Notes: generated by a model from the sequence alone, not told the origin. Positions 1 to 10,924 are shown, counted from the stretch's first letter. The stretch is DNA of 45,685 nt from Egibacteraceae bacterium (GCA_030446745.1 JAUJMS010000014.1:1-45685), one strand, 5' to 3'. Made by a program: numbers and translations.

Positions 1-297
1 ACGGTCGCCGCCGTCGTTGCCGTCGCCGGACTCTGGACGGCGGCCGGCCGCAGCGGTGCGCTGGCGCTCGTCGTCGGCGCGCTGACGCTGGTGCCCGCGG
101 GTGTCGCCGCGACGGCGGCGCGCGGCGTCGGCGGCGCCCTGCTCCGCCTCGCGGTCCTGCCGTTGTGGGCGCTGGGTGCGGCGGTGCTGCTCGTCGGGGC
201 CGCCGTCGCGGCGCCGGTGCGCCCGACCGCGCGGTTCGCCGCCACGACGCTCGCCTCGCTGATCGAGGTCGTGCGCCCCCCGCCCCGGGTGCCATGA
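1..297 (+). CDS. C-terminal end of an unknown membrane protein (partial)
   Basis: The reading frame is open from the first base of the window and stops at 295-297, so only the last 98 residues are seen and the true start lies outside. The visible part is very rich in Ala, Val, Leu and Gly. It has at least two hydrophobic stretches (about residues 20-40 and 50-75) that look like membrane helices, followed by a short polar, proline-rich tail. No family motif can be recognised. It is followed 34 bp later by folD on the same strand, so it may be cotranscribed with it. An internal GTG at position 91 would give a 68-residue product, but coding continues upstream of it. Confidence 0.5.
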   Translation, partial: TVAAVVAVAGLWTAAGRSGALALVVGALTLVPAGVAATAARGVGGALLRLAVLPLWALGAAVLLVGAAVAAPVRPTARFAATTLASLIEVVRPPPRVP

Positions 298-331
298 TCG
301 GCGGCCCGCCGCCTGCGCCAGGACGTGACCC

Positions 332-1195
332 ATGACTGCTCGGATCATCGACGGCAAGGCGACCGCCGCCGCGCAACGCGAGCGCGTCGCCGCCGAGGTC
401 GCCGAGCTCGCCGACGCTGGCGTCGTGCCGGGCCTGGCGGCGGTGCTCGTCGGTGACGACCCCGCCAGCGCCGTCTACGTCGCCGGCAAGGAGCGCGACT
501 GCGAAGCCGTCGGGATACGGTCGCTGGGCGCGCGGCTGCCGGCCGACGTCGACCAGGCGACGTTGCACGCCGAGATCGACCGGCTCAACGCCGACCCCGA
601 CGTCAGCGGAATCATCGTGCAGCTCCCGCTGCCGGCGCACCTCGACCCGGTCGCGGCCCAGGAGCGCGTCGACCCGGCCAAGGACGTCGATGGCCTGCAC
701 CCGGTCAACGCCGGGCGCCTGCTGCGCGGCGATCCGTTCCTCGTCCCGGCGACGCCGCTGGGCTGCCAGGTGCTGCTCACGACCTACGGCGTCACGGTCG
801 CCGGGGCGTCGGTCGTGATCGTCGGGCGCTCGCAACTCGTCGGGCGACCGCTGGCCATGCTGCTGTCGCTCAAGGGCGCCGGCGCGAACGCGACGGTGAC
901 GGTGTGCCACACCGGCACGCGCGACCTCGCCAGCCACACGCGCACCGCTGACATCGTCGTCGCGGCGACCGGCGTGCCGCACACGGTGACCGCCGACATG
1001 GTCAAGCCCGGCGCGACGGTGCTCGACGTCGGCATCAACCGGCGCGACGACGGCACGCTGTTCGGCGACGTCGACTTTGCTGAGGTGTCCCAGGTCGCCG
1101 GGGCGATCACCCCCGTCCCGGGCGGCGTGGGCCCGATGACCCGCGCGATGCTGCTGCACAACACCCTGCTCGCCGCCCGCAGTCAACGGGCGTGA
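332..1195 (+). CDS. folD: Bifunctional methylenetetrahydrofolate dehydrogenase / methenyltetrahydrofolate cyclohydrolase FolD
   Basis: This 287-residue protein has the normal FolD length. It interconverts 5,10-methylene-THF, 5,10-methenyl-THF and 10-formyl-THF in the cytosol, using NADP, in one-carbon metabolism. The N-terminal catalytic domain shows the active-site Tyr49 and Lys53 (YVAGK), Gln97 in the IVQLPLP motif and Asp120 in KDVDGLHP. The Rossmann domain follows with [11 protein letters not shown] (about 163-173), and the family signature PGGVGPMT lies near the C-terminus. The ATG at 332 has an AGGA about 9 nt upstream. Malate dehydrogenase follows after 115 bp. Known family chemistry and clear motifs make the assignment secure. 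Confidence 0.97.
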   Translation: MTARIIDGKATAAAQRERVAAEVAELADAGVVPGLAAVLVGDDPASAVYVAGKERDCEAVGIRSLGARLPADVDQATLHAEIDRLNADPDVSGIIVQLPLPAHLDPVAAQERVDPAKDVDGLHPVNAGRLLRGDPFLVPATPLGCQVLLTTYGVTVAGASVVIVGRSQLVGRPLAMLLSLKGAGANATVTVCHTGTRDLASHTRTADIVVAATGVPHTVTADMVKPGATVLDVGINRRDDGTLFGDVDFAEVSQVAGAITPVPGGVGPMTRAMLLHNTLLAARSQRA

Positions 1196-1208
1196 CGGTC
1201 CGGCCGCG

Positions 1209-1239
1209 TTGGCAGGCGCGCGACGGCGCGCGGTAGGCT
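1209..1239 (+). promoter_or_regulatory. Possible promoter of mdh
   Basis: TTGGCA at 1209-1214 and TAGGCT at 1234-1239 resemble actinobacterial -35 and -10 boxes. The spacing of 19 bp is longer than ideal. Transcription would begin near 1246, giving a 5' leader of about 65 nt before the mdh GTG. Confidence 0.3.
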
Positions 1240-1310
1240 CGCCGCCGCACCGCGGGCAGGCACCACACGGCAGGGGCCCGCGCGGAACCGTTCTCGTTCA
1301 AGGAGTCCCC

Positions 1311-2240
1311 GTGAAGATCACCGTCGTCGGCGCGGGCAAGTACGGGTCGACCACCGTCCAGCGTGTGGCCCAGGCCGGCTACGCCGACGAGGTGGTGATG
1401 ACCGACATCGTCGAGGGCCTGCCGCAGGGACTGGCGCTGGACATGAACCAGTCGCGTCCGCTCGAGCGGTACACCACCAAGGTCGTCGGCACCAACGACT
1501 ACGCCGACACGGCGGGCAGTGACATCGTCGTCGTGACCGCCGGCAAGCCGCGCAAGCCGGGCATGAGCCGCATGGACCTGCTCAGTGACAACGCGCAGAT
1601 CGTCGGGGGCGTGGCCAAAGAGATCGCGTCCTCGTCGCCCGACGCCGTCGTCATCGTGGTCTCGAACCCGCTCGATGAGATGACGGCCCTGTTCCAGAAG
1701 GTCTCCGGCTTTCCGCCGGAGCGCGTGATGGGCCAGGCCGGGATGCTCGACACCGCTCGGTTCCAGGACAAGGTCGCCGAGCGTCTCGGCGTGTCGCCGC
1801 TCGCGGTGGAGGCGATCACCCTCGGCTCGCACGGCGACACGATGGTGCCCGTGCCGTCGAAGGTGGCGGTCGACGGCAAGCCGTTGCGCGAGCTGCTGTC
1901 CGACGACGAGATCGACCAGCTCGTGCAGGCGACGCGCGACGGCGGCGCCGAGGTGGTGGCGCTGCTCAAGACCGGGTCGGCGTACTACGCCCCGTCCTCG
2001 GCCGCGGCGCGGATGGTCGAGTCCATCGCCAAAGACGAAGGCGCGGTCATGCCGGTGTGCGCGTGGGTCACCGGCCAGTACGGCATCAGCGACGTCTACC
2101 TCGGCGTGCCGGCCAAGCTCACCCGCGGCGGCGTCGCCGAGATCGTCGAACTCGACCTCAGCGACGAAGAGCTCGCGAACCTCCGCGAGGCCGCCGAGGC
2201 CGTGCGGACCAAGCAGGCCGACGTCGACAGTCTCGTCTGA
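1311..2240 (+). CDS. mdh: Malate dehydrogenase (LDH-like type)
   Basis: NAD-dependent oxidation of malate to oxaloacetate in the TCA cycle. I chose the GTG at 1311 (309 residues) rather than the upstream ATG at 1209, because an AAGGAG ribosome site lies at 1300-1305 and the protein then begins directly with the Rossmann strand and glycine loop VGAGKYG. Asp32 at the end of the second strand fits NAD preference. Arg81 and Arg87 (KPRKPGMSR) mark malate rather than lactate as substrate. Asp147 (MLDTARF) and catalytic His174 (GSHGDTMVP) are present. The stop overlaps the start of the next small gene (TGATG). The length and motifs match the LDH-like MDH family. Confidence 0.96.
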   Translation: MKITVVGAGKYGSTTVQRVAQAGYADEVVMTDIVEGLPQGLALDMNQSRPLERYTTKVVGTNDYADTAGSDIVVVTAGKPRKPGMSRMDLLSDNAQIVGGVAKEIASSSPDAVVIVVSNPLDEMTALFQKVSGFPPERVMGQAGMLDTARFQDKVAERLGVSPLAVEAITLGSHGDTMVPVPSKVAVDGKPLRELLSDDEIDQLVQATRDGGAEVVALLKTGSAYYAPSSAAARMVESIAKDEGAVMPVCAWVTGQYGISDVYLGVPAKLTRGGVAEIVELDLSDEELANLREAAEAVRTKQADVDSLV

Positions 2241-2488
2241 TGGCTCGCGAACGCCGCAACGGCCCTCCGACGGCGGGTGAGCGCGTCCGCCGCCGGCTGG
2301 ACGCCTCCCCCGAGCTGGAGCTCGACGACGAGGAGCTGCGCGCGCTCGCCGACGAGGGCATCGACCCCGACGACGTGCGCCGCCTCGCCCGCGAGCGCCG
2401 CGACGCGCAGGTCGCGAGCGACCACGACCGCGACACCGCACGCGACGAGCTCGAAGGGCTCGCGATGGAACACGAGGACGACTACTAA
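2240..2488 (+). CDS. Small charged protein of unknown function
   Basis: This is an 82-residue product whose ATG overlaps the mdh stop codon by one base, which suggests translational coupling. It is dominated by Arg, Glu and Asp, with a repeating pattern ([20 protein letters not shown], then [10 protein letters not shown]) that should form two amphipathic helices. It has no Cys, signal peptide or membrane segment. I do not recognise a family. The codon pattern, the overlap and the clean end at 2488, just before acs, support it as a real gene rather than a random reading frame. Confidence 0.6.
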   Translation: MARERRNGPPTAGERVRRRLDASPELELDDEELRALADEGIDPDDVRRLARERRDAQVASDHDRDTARDELEGLAMEHEDDY

Positions 2489-2544
2489 CGGCGGGCACCG
2501 GGGCAGGCTTGCGGAACCCAGCTGCCCGCACCAGGAGCGACGCC

Positions 2545-4496
<1,952 letters not shown>

Positions 4497-4551
4497 CACC
4501 TGCTCCGATTGCGCGAGGTTCAGCGGGCCCGACTCCGTTTGCGGTAGGCCC

Positions 4552-4626
4552 GTCGCGCCCGACGCCAGGCTCCGCTCCGGCGGGGACCCCTACCCCGAGG
4601 TCGCTGCGCCTGCCGTCGGGCCCGAC
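4552..4626 (+). repeat. Copy 1 of a ~75-bp dispersed repeat (inverted relative to copy 2)
   Basis: This 75-bp sequence matches the reverse complement of 5368-5441 with only about four differences. Its ends are themselves roughly complementary (GTCGCGCCCGAC at the left, GTCGGGCCCGAC at the right), so the unit could fold into a hairpin. It sits between the 3' ends of acs and a GNAT gene. Shorter relatives of its ends recur next to it, for example GGGCCCGACTCC at 4526-4537. It has no coding features and resembles a REP-like or non-autonomous palindromic element. Confidence 0.75.
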
Positions 4627-4697
4627 TCCTGTTGCGCCCGACCGGCCCGGTGCGTCGGAGCCGAATCCTGTGGGCGCGACGTTGCGGTGAGCCTCCC

Positions 4698-5288
4698 TCA
4701 GTCCAGGTCGTCGGGCAGTAGCGAGTAGACGTTGGCGTCGATCGGCTGTCGGTCGCGGTCTTCCATGCCGGCGCGACGGACGCCTTCGAAGGTGGCGCCG
4801 GTGCGCTGGGCGACACGGCAGGACGCGACGTTTTCGGGTTGGACGAGGATCTCCACGCGCCGGGGACCGAAGGTGTTCAGGGCGTACGTCGCCAGCAACC
4901 GGACCGCTCCGGCCGCCATGCCGCGGTTGCGGGCGCGCGGCGTCACCCAGTACCCGAGTTTGACGACGCCCGGCCCCTGCCGGAAGTGCAGGCCGATCGC
5001 CGCGACCATCGGGCTGCCTTGCTCCTCACGCACGGCGAATTCGAGTTTGAGGCCCTTGGCCGCCTCCTCCGGCACGCTGCGCAGCCACTCCTGCGCCTCC
5101 CGCTCGCCGTAGGGTGACGGCAGGGGCAGCCAGCGCTGCGCCTCCGCGTCCTGGCAGGCCGCCACGATCGCCGTCACGTCGGCCGCGACGGGGCGATCCA
5201 GCCACAGCGTCCCGTCGGTCAGCGCCGCCGACGGCCACCGCAGCTCCTCCATCACTCCGATACGCCAGATCGGTCTGCCCCCGGTCAT
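4698..5288 (-). CDS. GNAT-family N-acetyltransferase (RimJ/RimL-like)
   Basis: This 196-residue protein belongs to the acetyltransferase group that includes RimJ/RimL and antibiotic acetyltransferases, and transfers acetyl from acetyl-CoA to an unknown amine. The acetyl-CoA loop is seen as RNRGMAAGAVRLL (about residues 130-142), followed by the typical RRVEILVQPENVASCRVAQR segment and GATFEGVRR. I chose the ATG at 5288 (an AAGGGA lies a few bases upstream). The open frame extends to 5570, but that part is translated from the flanking repeat and is spurious. ATG at 5252 is an alternative. The gene is bracketed by two inverted ~75-bp repeats. It lies next to acs, yet nothing shows that it modifies Acs. 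Confidence 0.85.
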   Translation of the reverse strand: MTGGRPIWRIGVMEELRWPSAALTDGTLWLDRPVAADVTAIVAACQDAEAQRWLPLPSPYGEREAQEWLRSVPEEAAKGLKLEFAVREEQGSPMVAAIGLHFRQGPGVVKLGYWVTPRARNRGMAAGAVRLLATYALNTFGPRRVEILVQPENVASCRVAQRTGATFEGVRRAGMEDRDRQPIDANVYSLLPDDLD

Positions 5289-5367
5289 CCACGTCCCTTT
5301 CCGTTGCGCGATCCCGCGATAGCGTCCCCGATCGCCACCGCGAGAGCGACCCTTCGGAGGAAACGGG

Positions 5368-5441
5368 GTCGGGCGCGACGGCAGGCGCAGCGACCTCGGG
5401 GTAGGGGTCCCGCCGGAGCGGAGCCTGGCGTCGCGCCCGAC
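5368..5441 (-). repeat. Copy 2 of the ~75-bp dispersed repeat
   Basis: This is the inverted partner of 4552-4626, with one base fewer in a G run. The ends GTCGGGCGCGAC and GTCGCGCCCGAC are perfect reverse complements, giving a 12-bp terminal stem. It lies between the divergent GNAT gene and trpS. The pair encloses about 740 bp with the GNAT gene in the middle. I saw no third copy in the window. Confidence 0.75.
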
Positions 5442-5517
5442 ATCCCGCCCAAGCCGAACTGGCCGGCCTCGGTACGATGCCGACGCTCGCAACGTCAGTC
5501 CGCGTAGGAGTGCGACC

Positions 5518-6522
5518 GTGGCCCGGGTGTTCAGCGGCATCCAGCCGTCCGGCGACGTCCATCTCGGCAACTACGTCGGCGCGATCAACCGTTGGGCCCA
5601 CGACCAGCGGCCCGAGCACACGTACTGCATCGTCGACCTGCACGCGATCACGGCCGGGCACGACCCGGCGACGTTGCGTGCCAAGACGCTCGACCTCGCG
5701 ACGTGGCTGCTGGCCGCGGGACTCGACCCGGACGTGTGCACGCTGTTCGTCCAGTCCCACGTGCCCGAGCACGCCGAGTGCTCGTGGGTGCTGGAGTGCA
5801 CCGCGACGATGGGCGAGCTAGGACGCATGGTGCAGTTCAAGCAGAGGGCGGAGGGTCGCGACACGGTGCCGGTCGGGCTGTTTACCTACCCGGTCCTGCA
5901 GGCGGCCGACATCCTGCTGTACCACGCCGAGGAGGTGCCCGTCGGGGCGGACCAGCGCCAGCACATCGAGTTGACCCGCGACATCGCGCACCGGTTCAAC
6001 AGCCGCTTCGGCGAGACGTTCACGCTCCCGCGTGCCACCCTGCCGCCGGCGGGGGCGCGCATCATGGACCTGCAGCTCGTCGACAAGAAGATGTCGAAAT
6101 CGCTGGACTCGCCGCAGGGCACGCTGCTGCTCGACGACAGCGAGGCGACGACGCGCAAGAAGCTGCTGCGCGCCGTCACCGACTCCGGCACCGAAGTCCG
6201 CGCAGCCCCGGACAAGCCGGGGATCACCAACCTGCTCGACCTGTTCGCGGCCGTGACCGGCGCCGAGGTCGCCGCGCTCGAGCAGCACTACGACGGCAAG
6301 GGCTACGGCGCGTTCAAGGGCGACCTCGCCGAGGCGGTCAACGGCTTCCTGCGCCCCGTGCGCGACCGGCACGCGGAGCTCGCCGCCGACCCCGGCGCGG
6401 TTGCCGAGGCGCTGCGCAAGGGCGCCGCGAAGGCGCAGGAGGTCGCGAGCCAAACCATGGCCGTCGTGCGCGAACGGGTCGGGTTCCTCGCCGGGACGGT
6501 CGCGCGTTCGCCGGTCGAGTGA
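5518..6522 (+). CDS. trpS: Tryptophanyl-tRNA synthetase
   Basis: A class I aminoacyl-tRNA synthetase that charges tRNA(Trp) with tryptophan. It is 334 residues long, the usual bacterial length. The HIGH-type motif appears as HLGN (residues 15-18, after IQPSGDV) and the KMSKS motif as KKMSKSLDSPQG near residue 190. The GTG at 5518 has a TAGGAG ribosome site about 8 nt upstream. The stop overlaps the next start (GTGA at 6519-6522), so the downstream ABC-F gene is very likely translated from the same message. Confidence 0.97.
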   Translation: MARVFSGIQPSGDVHLGNYVGAINRWAHDQRPEHTYCIVDLHAITAGHDPATLRAKTLDLATWLLAAGLDPDVCTLFVQSHVPEHAECSWVLECTATMGELGRMVQFKQRAEGRDTVPVGLFTYPVLQAADILLYHAEEVPVGADQRQHIELTRDIAHRFNSRFGETFTLPRATLPPAGARIMDLQLVDKKMSKSLDSPQGTLLLDDSEATTRKKLLRAVTDSGTEVRAAPDKPGITNLLDLFAAVTGAEVAALEQHYDGKGYGAFKGDLAEAVNGFLRPVRDRHAELAADPGAVAEALRKGAAKAQEVASQTMAVVRERVGFLAGTVARSPVE

Positions 6523-8261
6523 ACCTCGTCTCGGTCGAGAAGGTCGCGAAGCGCCACGCCGAGAAGCAGGTGCTCGACGGGGTGTCGTTCGGCATCGACG
6601 ACGGTGACCGCGTCGGCGTCATCGGCGTCAACGGCAGCGGCAAGTCGACCCTGCTGCGCGTCGTCGCCGGGCTCGAGGAGCCCGACGCCGGACGGGTCGT
6701 CACGGGCAGCGGTGTGCGCGTGCAGGTGCTGGCGCAGGACCCGACGCTGCGCGCCGCGCGCACCGTCGCGGAGCTGCTCGGCGGCGACCGTCAGGCGGAG
6801 GCGCTGCTGGACCGCATGGGCATCCGCGACCTGACTGCTGACCCGGCGACGCTGTCCGGCGGCCAGCGCAAGCGTGTCGCGCTGGCGTGCGCACTGGCCG
6901 CGGACGCCGAGGTGCTCGTGCTCGACGAGCCGACGAACCACCTCGACGTCGACGTCGTCGAGTGGCTCGAGGGCCGTCTGCTCTCACGTCGTGGGGCGCT
7001 GCTGCTGGTCACCCACGACCGCTACCTGCTCGACCGGCTCGCGACGCGGGTGTTCGAGGTGCACCGCGGCCAGCTGTACGCGCACGCAGGCGGCTACGCC
7101 GACTACCTGCGCGCGCGCGCCGTGCGCGAGGAGCAGGCGGCCGCCACCGAGCGGCGCCGCCGCAACCGGATGCGCACCGAGCTGGCGTGGCTGCGCCGCG
7201 GGCCGCAGGCACGCACCTCCAAGGCGCGCTACCGCGTCGAGCAGGCGCAGGCGCTGCTCGCCGAGGCACCACCCGACGAGACGTCGCCGCTGTCCGTCGA
7301 CCTGCCCAGCCGGCGCCTGGGCACGAAGGTCAGCAACGCCCACCGGGCCGGCGTGCGCTACGGCGACGCGGTCGTGCTGCGCGACGTCGATATCAAGCTC
7401 GCGCCCGACGCGCGCGTCGGTGTCGTCGGCCCCAACGGCGCCGGCAAGACGACGCTGCTGCGACTGCTCGCCGGACGACTGGAGCCGTCGACGGGCAAGG
7501 TCGTGCTCGGCGAGACCGTCGCGGTCGGCTGGTACGGCCAGGATCCGCAACCCCTGCCGCCGCGCCAGCGGGTGCTCGACGCGGTGCGCGAGGTGGCTCT
7601 GGAGACCCAGCTGACCGACGGGATGACCGTCAGTGCGGGCCAGCTGCTCGAGCGCTTCCTGTTCGACACCGAGGCGCAACGCGCGTACGTCGGCGAGCTC
7701 AGCGGCGGCGAGCGGCGCCGCCTGGAGCTGCTGCTCGTCCTCGCGACCGCACCGAACCTGCTGTTCCTCGACGAGCCGACCAACGACCTGGACCTCGACA
7801 CGCTCGGCGTGCTCGAGGAGTACCTCGACGTATGGCCCGGCGCGCTCGTCGTCGCGAGCCACGACCGCTTCTTCCTCGACCGCGTCTGCGACGACCTCTA
7901 CGCGATCGAGCCGGACGCGACGCTGCGCCACCACCCCGGCGGCTGGTCGGCGTGGCGCGCCGCACGCGCGGCCGAGCAGCGCGCCGCAGCACCGCCGGAA
8001 ACGGCGCCGTCCCCGCCGGTGACGCGCCGCGACCGCGCGCGCAAGCTCAGCTTCAACGAGCGCCGGGAGCTGGCTGAGCTGGAGCGGGCGCTGCCGGCGC
8101 TGGAGGCCCGCAAGGCCGCGTTGACCGAGGCGCTGCAGCGGCAGCCGGACGACTACGTCGTCGCGGTCGCGGCCGGCGAGGAGCTCGCCGCCGTCCTCGC
8201 CGAGCTCGACGCGGCCGAGACCCGTTGGCTGGAGCTGTCCGACATCGAGGCGAGCGCGTGA
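6519..8261 (+). CDS. ABC-F family ATPase (Uup-like)
   Basis: A soluble tandem-ATPase protein of 580 residues; ABC-F proteins act on the ribosome in translation control or antibiotic protection and have no membrane part. The first nucleotide domain shows GVNGSGKST (36-44), LSGGQRKR near 111 and LVLDEPTNHLD near 133. A basic coiled linker (about 205-250) is rich in Arg, as in the tRNA-interaction arm. The second domain has GPNGAGKTT near 304, LSGGERRR near 393 and LFLDEPTNDLD near 413. A C-terminal helical coiled coil (about 500-580) favours Uup over EttA. The GTG start overlaps the trpS stop, and its own stop overlaps the orn start. The exact subfamily is inferred. Confidence 0.92.
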   Translation: MNLVSVEKVAKRHAEKQVLDGVSFGIDDGDRVGVIGVNGSGKSTLLRVVAGLEEPDAGRVVTGSGVRVQVLAQDPTLRAARTVAELLGGDRQAEALLDRMGIRDLTADPATLSGGQRKRVALACALAADAEVLVLDEPTNHLDVDVVEWLEGRLLSRRGALLLVTHDRYLLDRLATRVFEVHRGQLYAHAGGYADYLRARAVREEQAAATERRRRNRMRTELAWLRRGPQARTSKARYRVEQAQALLAEAPPDETSPLSVDLPSRRLGTKVSNAHRAGVRYGDAVVLRDVDIKLAPDARVGVVGPNGAGKTTLLRLLAGRLEPSTGKVVLGETVAVGWYGQDPQPLPPRQRVLDAVREVALETQLTDGMTVSAGQLLERFLFDTEAQRAYVGELSGGERRRLELLLVLATAPNLLFLDEPTNDLDLDTLGVLEEYLDVWPGALVVASHDRFFLDRVCDDLYAIEPDATLRHHPGGWSAWRAARAAEQRAAAPPETAPSPPVTRRDRARKLSFNERRELAELERALPALEARKAALTEALQRQPDDYVVAVAAGEELAAVLAELDAAETRWLELSDIEASA

Positions 8262-8887
8262 CCGACACCGCTGCCGGGGCGCCCTTGGACCAGCCGCTCG
8301 TGTGGGTCGACCTAGAGATGACCGGGCTGGACGCCGACCGCGACGTGATCGTCGAGATCGCGGTCGTCGTCACCGACGGCACCCTCGACCGGGTCGTCGA
8401 AGGACCCGACCTCGTCGTCGCCGCCCCGCCGGAGGCGCTCGCGGCGATGCGCCCCGTCGTCGCCCAGATGCACGCCGCGTCGGGGTTGACCGAGGCGGTT
8501 CGCGCGTCGCGCGTGACGGTCGCCGAGGCGGAGGTCCAGGTCCTCGAGTTCGTCCGCCGCCACGTCCCCCAACCGCGCACCGCCCCGCTGGCCGGCAACA
8601 GCATCCACGCCGACCGCGCGTTCCTGCGCCGCCACATGCCCGCACTCGAGGCCCACGTCCACTACCGCAACGTCGACGTGTCCACGGTCAAAGAACTCGT
8701 GCGCCGCTGGTATCCCGACGCGCTCGCGGCGGCGCCGCGCAAGACCGGGGGGCACCGAGCGCTGGCCGACATCCTGGAGTCCATCGCCGAGCTGCGCCAC
8801 TGGCGCGCCACCGTCTTCCGCCCCGCCGCCGCGCCTGCCGAGGGGCAGCAGACGGTGCCGCCCCAGACCGAGCCGCGTCAGACGTAG
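8258..8887 (+). CDS. orn: Oligoribonuclease
   Basis: A 3'-5' exoribonuclease of the DEDDh group that degrades 2-5 nt RNAs and pGpG to mononucleotides. The 209-residue protein has the first acidic pair in VDLEMTGLD (near residue 20), the third Asp in NSIHADRAF and the final His-Asp in GGHRALADI. The GTG at 8258 overlaps the stop of the ABC-F gene (GTGA). The C-terminal tail (about 20 residues, Pro and Gln rich) is an unstructured extension. Its 3' end overlaps the 3' end of the convergent glutamate dehydrogenase gene by 10 bp. Confidence 0.95.
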   Translation: MTDTAAGAPLDQPLVWVDLEMTGLDADRDVIVEIAVVVTDGTLDRVVEGPDLVVAAPPEALAAMRPVVAQMHAASGLTEAVRASRVTVAEAEVQVLEFVRRHVPQPRTAPLAGNSIHADRAFLRRHMPALEAHVHYRNVDVSTVKELVRRWYPDALAAAPRKTGGHRALADILESIAELRHWRATVFRPAAAPAEGQQTVPPQTEPRQT

Positions 8888-10131
8888 CCGCGGAGGTGCG
8901 CGGCGTTGGCGACGCGCTGCACCGCGATCGCGAACGCGGCGTGGCGCAGGTCGCAGCCGGAGCCCTGCGCGTAGTCGCGGACCTTGCGGTACGCGGTCGT
9001 CATGTGGCGGGCGAGCTCGCCGTTGACCCGCTGCTCGTCCCAGCTGAACTGCTGGATGTTCTGCGTCCACTCGAAGTACGACACGGTGACGCCGCCGGCG
9101 TTGGCGAGGATGTCGGGCACAACGGTGACCCCCCGCTCGCCCAACGTCTGGCTGGCGGCGGGGGTGACCGGGTGGTTGGCCGCCTCGACGACGGTTCGGG
9201 CGCGGATGCGGTCGGCGTTGGCGCTGGTGATCACCTCGCCGAGCGCCGCCGGGACGAGCACGTCGACGTCGAGCTCGAGCAGCGCCGCGTTGTCGAGTGG
9301 CTCGGCGCCGGGGAACTCGACGACGCTGCCGGTCTGGCGCTGGTGCCCGATGAGCTGCTCGACGTCGAGGCCGCGCTCGGAGAAGGTCCCGCCCTTGACG
9401 TCGGAGACGGCGACGACCCGGTAGCCGGACTCCGCGGCCAACCGCGCGGTCCACGAGCCGACGTTGCCGAAGCCCTGGATCGCCATGGTGAGGTCACCGG
9501 GTGACTGGCCGGCGTCGCGGATCACCTCGTCGAGCACGATGACGACGCCCCGCCCGGTCGCGGCGTCGCGCCCCAGCGAGCCGCCGAGCTCGACCGGCTT
9601 GCCGGTGACCACCGCGGGCGTGTGGCCGGCGCGCTGCCCGTAGGCGTCCATCATCCAGGCCATCGTCTGCGCGTTGGTGTTGACGTCGGGCGCCATGATG
9701 TCGCGGTGCGGCCCGACGATGTAGGACACCTGGGACATGAACCGGCGCGTGAGCCGCTCCAGCTCCGGCTTGCTCAGCGTCGTCGGGTCGACCTGGATGC
9801 CGCCCTTCGCCCCGCCGAACGGCACGTCGACCAGGGCGGTCTTCCACGTCATCAGCGCCGCCAGCGCGCGCGTCTCGTCCAGGCTCGCGCTGGGGTGGTA
9901 GCGCACACCGCCCTTGTACGGTCCGCGCGCCCCGTTGTGCTGGACGCGGTAGCCGTAGACGGTCTCGACCGAGCCGTCGTCGCGGCGCAGCGGAATCTGC
10001 ACGCGGATCTCGCGGTAGGTCCCGGCGAGGACCGCGCGCGTCGCAGGGTCCATCTCGACGACGTCGGCGACCGTGTCGAAGAAGTAGGTCACCGCCTCGA
10101 ACGGGGTCATGTCGTCGCGCAGCTCGGCCAC
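8878..10131 (-). CDS. gdhA: Glu/Leu/Phe/Val-family glutamate dehydrogenase
   Basis: Interconverts glutamate and 2-oxoglutarate with NAD(P), linking nitrogen metabolism to the TCA cycle. The 417-residue length fits the hexameric class. Substrate-site residues are seen in YKGGVRYHP and in the catalytic-lysine motif PFGGAKGGI; the Rossmann domain shows the glycine motif GFGNVGSW near residue 210 and ANAGGVTVSYFEW near the C-terminus. The GTG at 10131 has AGAGGA immediately upstream; an ATG seven codons later is possible. It follows sdhB by 43 bp on the same strand, so it may be the last gene of the sdh operon. The cofactor cannot be decided by eye. Confidence 0.93.
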   Translation of the reverse strand: MAELRDDMTPFEAVTYFFDTVADVVEMDPATRAVLAGTYREIRVQIPLRRDDGSVETVYGYRVQHNGARGPYKGGVRYHPSASLDETRALAALMTWKTALVDVPFGGAKGGIQVDPTTLSKPELERLTRRFMSQVSYIVGPHRDIMAPDVNTNAQTMAWMMDAYGQRAGHTPAVVTGKPVELGGSLGRDAATGRGVVIVLDEVIRDAGQSPGDLTMAIQGFGNVGSWTARLAAESGYRVVAVSDVKGGTFSERGLDVEQLIGHQRQTGSVVEFPGAEPLDNAALLELDVDVLVPAALGEVITSANADRIRARTVVEAANHPVTPAASQTLGERGVTVVPDILANAGGVTVSYFEWTQNIQQFSWDEQRVNGELARHMTTAYRKVRDYAQGSGCDLRHAAFAIAVQRVANAAHLRGYV

Positions 10132-10174
10132 GTCGTTCCTCTCGTCGGGCGCGGCCCGCGGTGACGCCGGAACG

Positions 10175-10924
10175 TCAGGCGCGGCGGCTGCGCAGCTTCG
10201 CCTTGGCGTACTCGCCGTTGAGCAGTGCGATGAAGTCCAGGCTGATCTCGGCCGGGCACGCGACCGAGCACTCGCCCATGTTCGTGCACGACCCGAAGTA
10301 GTGCTCCATCGTGTCGACCATCGCCTCTGCGCGGGTGTAACGCTCGGGCTTGCCCTGCGGCAGCAGGTTGAGGTGGGCGAGCTTCGCCGCGGTGAACAGC
10401 TGCCCCGCGCCGTTGGGGCAGGCGGCGACGCACGCGCCGCAGCCGATGCACGCCGCCGCGTCCATCGCCCGGTCGGCGGTCGCCTTCGGGACCGGGATGA
10501 GGTTCGCGTCGGGCGCGCTGCCGGTCGCGACGGAGATGTAGCCGCCCGACTCGACGATGCGGTCGAACGCTTTGCGGTTGACCGCGAGGTCCTTGACGAT
10601 CGGGAAGCCGTTCGCGCGGAACGGCTCGATGGTGATCTCCGCGCCGTCGGTGTACTGGCGCATGTGCAGCTGGCAGGTGGCGGTGCCGCGCTGCGGGCCG
10701 TGGGCCTGCCCGTCGATCATGAAGCCGCAGGAGCCGCAGATCCCCTCGCGGCAGTCGTGGTCGAACGCGATTGGCTCGCGGTTCTCGGCGATGAGCTGCT
10801 CGTTGACGACGTCGAGCATCTCGAGGAAGGACATGTCCTCGCTGATGCCGGCCGCGCGGTACGTCTCGAAGTCGCCCGGAGCGTCAGGCCCCGGCTGACG
10901 CCACACGCGCAGGGTGATCTCCAC
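10175..10924 (-). CDS. sdhB: Succinate dehydrogenase iron-sulfur subunit
   Basis: The 249-residue electron-transfer subunit of complex II, carrying electrons from FAD to the membrane quinone site. The [2Fe-2S] cluster ligands are Cys58, Cys63, Cys66 and Cys84. The C-terminal clusters use Cys159, 162, 165, 169 ([11 protein letters not shown]) and Cys213, 219, 223. I chose the GTG at 10924, which overlaps the sdhA stop (TAGTG) and has GGAGCT just upstream. A longer in-frame reading to 11131 is only antisense-like overlap with sdhA. The motif order matches the menaquinone-type enzymes. Confidence 0.96.
   Translation of the reverse strand: MEITLRVWRQPGPDAPGDFETYRAAGISEDMSFLEMLDVVNEQLIAENREPIAFDHDCREGICGSCGFMIDGQAHGPQRGTATCQLHMRQYTDGAEITIEPFRANGFPIVKDLAVNRKAFDRIVESGGYISVATGSAPDANLIPVPKATADRAMDAAACIGCGACVAACPNGAGQLFTAAKLAHLNLLPQGKPERYTRAEAMVDTMEHYFGSCTNMGECSVACPAEISLDFIALLNGEYAKAKLRSRRA

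Noticed and set aside
4497-5517. CRISPR array suggested by repeated GCCCGAC motifs
   Set aside because: The repeats are few, unevenly spaced, palindromic and inverted; no spacer structure.
5289-5570. N-terminal extension of the GNAT protein
   Set aside because: The extension is translated from the ~75-bp repeat and its flanks, is Arg/Pro rich and lies upstream of a good start at 5288.
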